A stretch of 64,000 bases of DNA from Tenacibaculum mesophilum (lineage in GTDB: Bacteria; Bacteroidota; Bacteroidia; Flavobacteriales; Flavobacteriaceae), in NCBI RefSeq assembly GCF_003867075.1, contig NZ_CP032544.1, positions 2,598,001 through 2,662,000 of the forward strand, in the 5' to 3' direction. Below are positions 43,787-50,484 of the stretch, piece after piece. The position numbers and the translations under genes are program-made. Position 1 is the stretch's first letter, and each line of letters starts with the position of its first letter. The notes beneath the pieces were generated by a model. The model was not told where the DNA came from, ran no database searches, and saw only the letters and a list, made by a program, of their open reading frames with translations.

Positions 43787-43804
43787 ATGTTATGTTTATG
43801 TTAT
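43787..43804 (-). promoter_or_regulatory. Pho-box-like operator (heptamer repeat) before PiT
   Basis: Read on the minus strand: ATAACAT, four bases, ATAACAT. This is a perfect direct repeat with an 11-bp period, ending 19 bases upstream of the -7 box. The layout is that of PhoB sites. Confidence 0.5.
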
Positions 43805-43807
43805 CAT

Positions 43808-45010
43808 TTAAAGGTGTATGTCTACCTGTAATCTATACATTAATTGATTAGTAGCTGTCGCTATATCTAAGTAACTAATGTCGGTTTGTACTTTTAATTT
43901 ATGACCAACAATATACTTTGATAATCCTATTGTATATTGATTTTCAGTTCCTTTTCCTGTGATTTTTTTATCTAAAGAAATATTAGTAAAACGACCAGAT
44001 ATTTCCCAGTTTTTAGAAAACAAATATCCTGATTGAAGGTTTAAACCACTTCCTACTTGTACAATTTCTCCAGTAAGTGTGCCGTCTGAATTTTTTGCAA
44101 CAGGATCTTTTGCATCTCTGAATGAATATTCTCCCATAAAAGAGAATCCCTTGTATTTAAACATAGCATCCATAAAAAAGGTTGATATGTTTGTTTGATA
44201 GTATCCTTCATCATTAACCATATAAGTACCTTGGTTACTTCTAGTTTTTACGGCATTGTTATTAAAGTCGTAACTCATACCAATAGCAAGTTTAGGTGTT
44301 TGTTCTCTTTTTAAGTCACCACCTACATAATCTCCTTTACCTTCAAACTTTCCAAAAGGTAAAAGTTCTAGATGAGCGGTATATTGATGTCCACCTAAGT
44401 TTCCTACAGTAACATTTCTTCCTTCACCTTGAGAAAAGGCTAGTGCTTCTTTTACAATAAACTTGTCAGATAAATTAAAATGGTGTTTTAATTGTACTCC
44501 CATATCTCTATCAATATTAAAACGGCTGTTTAATAGAGAGCGATCTACTAATTGCATATCACCTGAAGAAATAATACGCTCACGGTTGCCAGGTAGTTTG
44601 GTTTGCCCAAACCATAATTCAAAATTTTGAAAGAAATTCCACTTTATAACAGCATCTAATATATATCTTGGTGCATTTCCTGTGTGTACAGAAGCGCCAC
44701 TAATATCTCTATTAGATAACCCAAGCTCCATTTTATATTTTAATTTAGGGGAAAAAGCAAATCCTTTAAATTTTAAACGAGCTCTTCTTACTAACATTGA
44801 AGATGTTGGGTTATATAAACCATCTTTGTTAGAATCCCATTCGGCAGTTGCTAAGAATTGCATTCTGGCACTCATTTTCATAGACCAAGTACTATCTTTC
44901 CCTATGATATTAAATAAGCCATTACCAAATTTTGAGTCTTTTCCTTGTTGTGCATATATATGCGTCAACATAAATATACTTACAGCTGTAAGTATTTTTT
45001 TGTAATACAT
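43808..45010 (-). CDS. Phosphate-selective porin O/P family outer-membrane protein
   Basis: The 400-residue protein has a signal peptide (about 1-20, THIYAQ) and the OprO/OprP-type barrel. Typical features are SARMQFLATAEWD, SMLVRRARLKFKGFAFSPKLKYKMELG and LWFGQTKLPGNRERIISSGDMQLVDRS. The family includes the Pseudomonas phosphate and polyphosphate porins. A PiT phosphate transporter gene lies 72 bases downstream on the same strand, which supports a role in phosphate entry. The leader directly before the ATG contains one arm of a 20-bp inverted repeat and is complementary to a predicted small RNA. Confidence 0.85.
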   Translation of the reverse strand: MYYKKILTAVSIFMLTHIYAQQGKDSKFGNGLFNIIGKDSTWSMKMSARMQFLATAEWDSNKDGLYNPTSSMLVRRARLKFKGFAFSPKLKYKMELGLSNRDISGASVHTGNAPRYILDAVIKWNFFQNFELWFGQTKLPGNRERIISSGDMQLVDRSLLNSRFNIDRDMGVQLKHHFNLSDKFIVKEALAFSQGEGRNVTVGNLGGHQYTAHLELLPFGKFEGKGDYVGGDLKREQTPKLAIGMSYDFNNNAVKTRSNQGTYMVNDEGYYQTNISTFFMDAMFKYKGFSFMGEYSFRDAKDPVAKNSDGTLTGEIVQVGSGLNLQSGYLFSKNWEISGRFTNISLDKKITGKGTENQYTIGLSKYIVGHKLKVQTDISYLDIATATNQLMYRLQVDIHL

Positions 45011-45039
45011 TAAGGATAATTTATTAGTTTTTGTCGAGA

Positions 45040-45073
45040 CAAATTACTAACCCTAATGTTAACTTAAAGTTAA
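45040..45073 (-). promoter_or_regulatory. Porin promoter region with Pho-box-like repeat
   Basis: Read on the minus strand: TTAACTT (45073-45067), four bases, TTAACAT (45062-45056), four bases, a weaker GTTAGTA, then a near-consensus -7 (TAATTTG, 45046-45040). Heptamers recur every 11 bp. The transcript would start at about 45034, inside the left inverted-repeat arm. Confidence 0.5.
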
Positions 45074-45082
45074 GCAAATATT

Positions 45083-45110
45083 AAAAAAACTGCCTTGTTT
45101 TCAAGGCAGT
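45083..45110 (-). terminator. Minus-strand intrinsic terminator upstream of the porin gene
   Basis: A 9-bp perfect stem with an AAAA loop is followed on the minus strand by a T-run; the other side is not T-rich. It ends the predicted small RNA or readthrough from the metallophosphoesterase gene, and insulates the porin promoter. Confidence 0.82.
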
Positions 45111-45181
45111 ATATGGTAAGTCAAATAAATAGTCGACAAAAACTAATAAATTTATATTGACCATACACCTCAAGTTAGAGG
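45083..45181 (-). ncRNA. Predicted small RNA, antisense to the porin leader
   Basis: A minus-strand -7 box (TACTTTTG, 45187-45194) is followed by a 5' hairpin (ACCTC with GAGGT, 45167-45182). A stem closes by TATGGT with ACCATA (45160-45165 and 45112-45117). A strong terminator completes it (ACTGCCTTG, AAAA, CAAGGCAGT at 45089-45110, then six T). The loop of the middle stem contains the 20-base arm 45133-45152, a perfect complement of the porin leader. Size would be about 99 nt. Function is inferred: it could block ribosome access to the porin mRNA. Confidence 0.45.
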
Positions 45182-45186
45182 TAATT

Positions 45187-45194
45187 CAAAAGTA
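45187..45194 (-). promoter_or_regulatory. -7 box (TACTTTTG) for the predicted small RNA
   Basis: An exact TAnnTTTG match on the minus strand with no protein gene directly behind it. The first structure downstream is the small-RNA fold. No clear -33 TTG is seen. Confidence 0.4.
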
Positions 45195-45258
45195 TTTCTC
45201 TTTTTTAATGTAAATATTAAGTGTAATTTAATAAATTGTTATATGATGTAACACCTGA

Positions 45259-45276
45259 AGTTAAGAAAGAGTTAAG
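45259..45276 (-). promoter_or_regulatory. Pho-box-like heptamer repeat
   Basis: Read on the minus strand: CTTAACT, four bases, CTTAACT. This is a perfect direct repeat with an 11-bp period, just after the metallophosphoesterase stop and about 65 bases upstream of the small-RNA -7 box. Confidence 0.4.
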
Positions 45277-45279
45277 GTT

Positions 45280-46164
45280 TTAAATGTAGTTAGTTATTTT
45301 TTTAGGTCCTTCAAGAACTGTTCTTGTTATCTGCATGGTACCATCTTTATTAGTAATTACATGCCATTTAATAAGAGTTATTTCATTGTTTTCAATTTCT
45401 AAACCAGTAATGCATCTTGGGTGTACACAACTACCATCGTTAAAATGTGGAAGCTCGTTTTCTGATGGAAATCGAGGACGGTGTGTGTGTCCTGTAACAA
45501 TCATTTGGTTATTATTGTTTTTAATCCATTTTTCCAAACGTTTCTCTACCTTTATGAGCTCTTTAAAGTTTTGAGCGGGACTTGTAGGGTCTTTAATTCC
45601 ATGTATTTGTAGTGGTCGCCATAGTAAACGAACTAAAAACCTACTTAATTTCCAAAAAGTATAGTTAAACCAATCTGCTTGATGACCGTGAAGTAAAAAA
45701 ATAGATTTCCCATTTTCTTGTATCAATTTAATTGCTTCTGAAAAGGAAGCATTGGGCATTAATTCTTTCTTTTTTCCGTCAATGGTATCGTAATAAGAGT
45801 TAAAGTTTTTAGCAACGTTTTTAGGTTTTCTGTAATTCATATCATGATTCCCCCAAATAAAATGTAGTTTGTTTTGTTGATGAAACTTTTGAAGTAATAA
45901 GTAGATGTTTTTATTTGCATTGAAAATATTTGCAAATTTATTTTCCCAAAGCTCATCACCATCTCCTAATTCTATATAAGTAAATTCTTTTTGTAAATAT
46001 TGAGATAATGCATAGTGATATATTTTTCGATTGTGAGCAAAATCATCAGCAAAACTGTTATCACCTCTATGGCAATCAGAAAATAAAATGTATTTAGAAT
46101 CCTTGTTTAAAGGTAGTTCTTTTGCTTTCTTAAAAGCTTTGGTTATCCTATGTTTTGAAAACAT
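45280..46164 (-). CDS. Metallophosphoesterase (LpxH-like fold)
   Basis: I take the ATG at 46164 (MFSKHRITKAFKKAKEL, 294 residues), because the 18 residues from the upstream ATG at 46218 look non-homologous. The metal motifs are complete: SDCHRGD, GDGDELW, WGNHDMNY, HGHQADWF and TGHTHRPRF (GHTH). The family includes UDP-2,3-diacylglucosamine hydrolase and other phosphoesterases. An insertion after HGHQ (FWKLSRFLVRLLWRP) suggests a membrane-touching surface. Its place next to phosphate genes may point to release of phosphate, but lipid A or another substrate is equally possible. Confidence 0.8.
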   Translation of the reverse strand: MFSKHRITKAFKKAKELPLNKDSKYILFSDCHRGDNSFADDFAHNRKIYHYALSQYLQKEFTYIELGDGDELWENKFANIFNANKNIYLLLQKFHQQNKLHFIWGNHDMNYRKPKNVAKNFNSYYDTIDGKKKELMPNASFSEAIKLIQENGKSIFLLHGHQADWFNYTFWKLSRFLVRLLWRPLQIHGIKDPTSPAQNFKELIKVEKRLEKWIKNNNNQMIVTGHTHRPRFPSENELPHFNDGSCVHPRCITGLEIENNEITLIKWHVITNKDGTMQITRTVLEGPKKITNYI

Positions 46165-46358
46165 TTGTAGCAAAAATTTGTGTGTATATAAAGATGCAAA
46201 AAAAGGAATATACTGCAAAACTGGTTGAGCGATAGAATGAATAAATTTTAGAATTAAGTTTATAACTAAAAGATAATTAAAAAAACAATTATTACTCTAT
46301 AATGTTAATTTTTAATAACTTACGTAAAATTTTAAATTAATATTAATACCCTTCAAAA

Positions 46359-48440
46359 ATGAAAAAAAAGTATTTTCTACTTTCGCTACTATTGCTGTGC
46401 CTTAGTTTTTCTACTATTTACAGCCAAAAAAAGATGTTTTATGGTACCATTGAAACTAAAGACGCCTTAAAACTGCAAGAAGTTGCTCCTTCTGATATTA
46501 AAATTATTTCCTCTGCTAATGCCTTCAGTGCTGTTAAGTTAAGTGATTATGCGGCAGAAAAGTTACACCATATGATTTTAACTCATGGTCCTGGGTTTAT
46601 TTATGAGTCTTCTGAAAAAGATGCTTTACAAACAATTCAGAAGCTACAAAGTAAAAAATCGCATTATAAAAGAGCTTCTTACACTATTAGTGAAGACCAA
46701 CTTGTAAATCAAAGTTTGGGTTTGGTGAATAATACAAATATTGCGAATCAAATAGTAGAGCTTGAAAACTATGGTACTAGATATCATACTACACAAAAGG
46801 CAAAAGATGCTGTTCTGGATTTAAAACAGAAATGGGAAACCATGGCTAGTGGCAGGTCTGATGTTAGTGTGAGAATAGTTAATCACAATAGTACCACAAT
46901 GCCTTCGGTTGTTATGACTATTCAAGGAAGTGATCTTCCTAATGAATATGTAATTATAGGTGGGCATATTGATTCTGTTAGCCCAGAAAGAGAAACGAAT
47001 GCGCCTGGTGCTGATGATAATGCTTCTGGTATTGCTACGATTACTGAAATGGCAAGAGTACTTTTTGAAATGAATTTTGAACCAAAAAGAACTATAGAGT
47101 TTATGGCATTTGCTGCTGAAGAAGTTGGCTTAAGAGGTTCAAAAGAAATTGCTCAGGATTATAAAAATAGAAATGTTAATGTGTTGTCGTATGTGCAGTT
47201 TGATATGACGAATTACAAAGGGTCACCAAAGGATGTTTATATTTCTGATGATAGTTATAATAGCAGTACCCTTAATGCTTTTTTAGCTAGCCTTATGGAT
47301 CATTACAATGCTTCAGGAAGTCATCAATTTACTTACGATTATACACGATGTAATTATGGTTGTTCAGATCATTATAGTTGGGCACAACAAGGGTATGATG
47401 CAGCTTTTCCTTTTGAAGCTTCATTTAATGGTTCGAGTCCATATATTCATACAGTGAACGATACGTCTGACCGATTTCCAACTGCAAATGCTACGCATGC
47501 GGCAAAATTTGCGAAACTTGGTTTGGAGTATTTAATTGAAGTAGCTAAAAGTAAAGGAAGCGTTAGTGTACCAACGTATTGTGAATCAAAAGGAAATAAT
47601 GTAAATGATGAATATATTCAGAATGTAACACTTGGGTCAATTAATAATAATTCAGGAGCTACAAATGGATATCAAGATTTTACTAGTATTTCTACTGATT
47701 TAGAACAAGGGAGTTCCAACACAATTACCGTTACTCCAAAATGGACAGGTACAGTTTATAAAGAAGGATATACTGTTTGGATTGATTATAATCAGGATTC
47801 TGATTTTGAAGATAACGGAGAGCAAGTGTGGGTTAAAAGTGCTTCTACTGATAATTCAGTTAATGGAAGCTTTACTGTACCTACTACTGCAAAATTAGGT
47901 GTCACAAGAATGAGAGTGTCTATGCGATACAATAATACTCCTGCTTCTTGTGGTTCATTTGATTATGGTGAGGTTGAAGATTATACTATAAATATTGTAG
48001 AAGGAGATGGAGGTACTAATACTAATATTTGTGATGGTGTGCCTCAATATGATTCTTCCCAAAACTATCAGGTTGGTGATAAGGTTGTTTATTTTAATGT
48101 TTTGTATGAGAGAACTTCAAATGGATGGAATAATATAGGAAATTGTGGTAGTGCTAAAACCGATAATTTAAATGTAAGGCAAGTTTTAGTAAATGATAAA
48201 GATGTAATTGTCTTTTCACCTAACCCTATCGAAGGAAATTCTATAGTTTTACAAGTAAATAATGAGTTGTGGAAAAATAGAGAAGTTGCTATTTATAATG
48301 CTAACGGAAGGTTGCTTACAAAAGTAAAAATGAGTTCTAGAAATAGTAATATAGATGTTTCAAAACTATCAGCAGGAATTTATTTTGTGTCTTTAGACGA
48401 TACAAGGAAAAGGTATACTAGACAATTGGTTAAAAAGTAG
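46359..48440 (+). CDS. Secreted M28 zinc aminopeptidase with GEVED, binding and T9SS sorting domains
   Basis: The 693-residue protein has a signal peptide (1-22), a prodomain-like part and an M28 catalytic domain (about 130-400). Zinc and catalytic residues are H203 in GGHIDS, D219/D220 in GADDNASG, E254/E255 in AAEEVG, D282 in FDMTN and a His in PYIHTVND. A GEVED domain follows (about 410-550, ending GEVEDYTINI), then a small CBM5/12-like module (YDSSQNYQVGDKVVYFN...W). The C-terminal sorting tail (about 620-693, FSPNP to YTRQLVKK) sends it out by type IX secretion. It probably releases amino acids outside the cell. Confidence 0.9.
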   Translation: MKKKYFLLSLLLLCLSFSTIYSQKKMFYGTIETKDALKLQEVAPSDIKIISSANAFSAVKLSDYAAEKLHHMILTHGPGFIYESSEKDALQTIQKLQSKKSHYKRASYTISEDQLVNQSLGLVNNTNIANQIVELENYGTRYHTTQKAKDAVLDLKQKWETMASGRSDVSVRIVNHNSTTMPSVVMTIQGSDLPNEYVIIGGHIDSVSPERETNAPGADDNASGIATITEMARVLFEMNFEPKRTIEFMAFAAEEVGLRGSKEIAQDYKNRNVNVLSYVQFDMTNYKGSPKDVYISDDSYNSSTLNAFLASLMDHYNASGSHQFTYDYTRCNYGCSDHYSWAQQGYDAAFPFEASFNGSSPYIHTVNDTSDRFPTANATHAAKFAKLGLEYLIEVAKSKGSVSVPTYCESKGNNVNDEYIQNVTLGSINNNSGATNGYQDFTSISTDLEQGSSNTITVTPKWTGTVYKEGYTVWIDYNQDSDFEDNGEQVWVKSASTDNSVNGSFTVPTTAKLGVTRMRVSMRYNNTPASCGSFDYGEVEDYTINIVEGDGGTNTNICDGVPQYDSSQNYQVGDKVVYFNVLYERTSNGWNNIGNCGSAKTDNLNVRQVLVNDKDVIVFSPNPIEGNSIVLQVNNELWKNREVAIYNANGRLLTKVKMSSRNSNIDVSKLSAGIYFVSLDDTRKRYTRQLVKK

Positions 48441-48455
48441 GAGTTATAAGGAATG

Positions 48456-48487
48456 AAAAAACCCAAGGTTTAAACCTTGGGTTTTTT
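48456..48487. terminator. Bidirectional terminator after the M28 peptidase gene
   Basis: A perfect palindromic stem (AAAACCCAAGGTTTAAACCTTGGGTTTT) flanked by A- and T-runs lies between convergent genes. Confidence 0.88.
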
Positions 48488-48502
48488 ATATCAAAAAAGG
48501 GA

Positions 48503-50470
48503 TTATCTCACTCCAGGTGTAAAAGCACCAGGGGCATCTTGAGGTGCATTTGTAGTACCTGCATCTCCTGTGTCATTCCAAATATCCCATTCTGCAAATG
48601 TATATGTTGGGTTTCCTTGTGTTACTGAAGCTTTGCGGTAAGCTCTACCATCTTCAAATTCGTGATTTGTACCAGATCCATCTTCCCCAATAACTCCAAA
48701 GATATCGATTACAGTTCCGCTTGGATCTACTAGCTCTAATTGGTCGTCTCCGTTAGAATCTGCTGCAGCAGAAGTAGACTCCATGTCAGCAGTAACACCA
48801 TATATACTTGAGAGTTCTGCAGCATTTTTGGCAATTACAAAAGTACTAGTTCCAGCTATGGTTTTACCAGATAAGTCAATTGAAGATGTTGATGAAGTAG
48901 CATCATTTGTATATCTTCTAATTGTCCAACCTGTTAAGTCTATTGGATCTGTTCCAGAATTATATAACTCTATAAATCTAGCATTAGCATTATTGTTAGG
49001 GTCTGCTAATTCTGAAAAGAAAATAGCATTAGTAGTAGTACCTCCACATGTAACATAGTCTTCTGTAAAATTAATATCAGCTTCGTTTCTTAAATAGATT
49101 TGAGGAGTACCTTCATAAACAGTCATAATACCTGTTATAGCTCCTTTTTTATCATTTACATTATTGTTAGCAAAAGTTGCCTCTTTTCTAACATAAGTGG
49201 TTAAAGGAGTACCATCACATTCAGCAATTAACTCATTGTTACCGTCATAAATTTTGGTATTGTCTTTGAATTGTACTCCATCAATTTGTACTAATTTACT
49301 TTCGTAATCACCAGTTAAAGCTTGAGCAAAAGTGATAGTCTCAGGGGTTGGTAAAGTGCCTGCTGTAGATTTAATAATACTAGAAGGAGAAATGTTTAAT
49401 TGTAATAAATCGTTATATTCACTTAGTTTAGTTCCTCCAACAGCGATTTCTACTTCGTCTCCTAAGTTTAAGTTATGATCTCCACTAAAACGTAAAGCAA
49501 TACCAGCAGTAGCATCTTGAGCAAATGCACTTAAGGGATGTAAGTTACCAGAAGCTAAATCAGAAGTAATAACTACTTTTATTTTTAAGTTTTTTGTAAT
49601 TGTTGCTTCTCCACTACCTTTATAAAAGGCTTTAACTTCATTTAGAGTAGCGTCAATAGGAGGTGCGTTACAACCATATTCATCGGTAAAGTTAATATCA
49701 TTAGTGTTTCTAAGAACTAATTGATAGTTACCAGCAAATTCATCTAAAATAGCAGTAATGCTACCTTTGTTATCAGGGATATAGTATTCTTTGAAGCTAA
49801 CAAATTTACTTGTTGAAATATCAATTTTTTCAAAAGTTTCACAAGAAGTCATGGTTCTTGTAATATAACTATTGTCTTCAGGGTAAGCATACTGTAATCC
49901 TTTTGTTTCAGATTGAAGGTTTTCAATTTTAACTAAGGTATTGATTTGATTTTCAGTTAACTCACCAATTGTTAAAGTAGTTGGTATAATATCAACGATT
50001 TCAGAAGATCTATCTATTTTACTTATATAATCGTTAGCACTTATTCTATCAGTACGATTACCAGTACCTTTGATACCTATTTCAAAAGCTGAATATGGTT
50101 TGCTTAAGGCTAAACCTTTTAGTTTTACATATATTTTTCTTCCTATATTATATCTAGCACCTAAGTTAGCATCATCAATTTTAATTACAACTCCTACTGT
50201 GGGATTTTCAGGCTTGTCTTGAATAACTAATTCTTTATAGAAATTTCCTTCTCTGTCGTCAGAAACAACATAACCAAAGATAGTGGTGTCGTCATTAAAT
50301 TCAACTATATTACCGTTATATTGTGCTATAACTTCGTCTAAAGACTTTAAGTTTTCGTACTGTTTGTCTGGTCCAATAGTTGGTAATTCAAAATCGTTAT
50401 TGTCAACACATGAAGCAGAAATTGCAATATAAAGTATTGCAAAAATCTTGTATAAATTTATTTTTTTCAT
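48503..50470 (-). CDS. DUF5689 / OB-fold and lamin-tail domain lipoprotein
   Basis: The 655-residue protein has a lipoprotein signal (about Cys21, ISASC). Two similar OB-fold-like DUF5689 halves follow (about 35-260 and 270-470). Both contain a GYVVSDDREGNFYKELVIQD or ITSDLASGNLHPLSAFAQD type strand and end with LRNTNDINFTDEYGC or LRNEADINFTEDYVTC. A lamin-tail domain closes the protein (about 475-640, FFSELADPNNNANARFIELYN, LTGWTIRRY). The same domains accompany the nuclease module in extracellular nucleases such as ExeM. The receptor gene lies 14 bases upstream. Likely a surface binding partner of that receptor. Confidence 0.8.
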   Translation of the reverse strand: MKKINLYKIFAILYIAISASCVDNNDFELPTIGPDKQYENLKSLDEVIAQYNGNIVEFNDDTTIFGYVVSDDREGNFYKELVIQDKPENPTVGVVIKIDDANLGARYNIGRKIYVKLKGLALSKPYSAFEIGIKGTGNRTDRISANDYISKIDRSSEIVDIIPTTLTIGELTENQINTLVKIENLQSETKGLQYAYPEDNSYITRTMTSCETFEKIDISTSKFVSFKEYYIPDNKGSITAILDEFAGNYQLVLRNTNDINFTDEYGCNAPPIDATLNEVKAFYKGSGEATITKNLKIKVVITSDLASGNLHPLSAFAQDATAGIALRFSGDHNLNLGDEVEIAVGGTKLSEYNDLLQLNISPSSIIKSTAGTLPTPETITFAQALTGDYESKLVQIDGVQFKDNTKIYDGNNELIAECDGTPLTTYVRKEATFANNNVNDKKGAITGIMTVYEGTPQIYLRNEADINFTEDYVTCGGTTTNAIFFSELADPNNNANARFIELYNSGTDPIDLTGWTIRRYTNDATSSTSSIDLSGKTIAGTSTFVIAKNAAELSSIYGVTADMESTSAAADSNGDDQLELVDPSGTVIDIFGVIGEDGSGTNHEFEDGRAYRKASVTQGNPTYTFAEWDIWNDTGDAGTTNAPQDAPGAFTPGVR

Positions 50471-50484
50471 TTTAAGTGTTTTTT

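Larger units (their letters stand above)
45018..45152. repeat. Perfect 20-bp inverted repeat (arms 45018-45037 and 45133-45152)
   Basis: The two arms are exact reverse complements of each other, with 95 bases between them. The left arm lies 8-27 bases before the porin start. The right arm lies inside the predicted small RNA. The segment between holds a minus-strand terminator, a Pho-box-like repeat and the porin -7 region. Confidence 0.9.

Noticed and set aside
46300-46320. A further Pho-like half site (ATGTTAA) upstream of the metallophosphoesterase gene.
   Set aside because: Only one good heptamer is present and the second is out of phase, so it does not meet the 11-bp repeat pattern.
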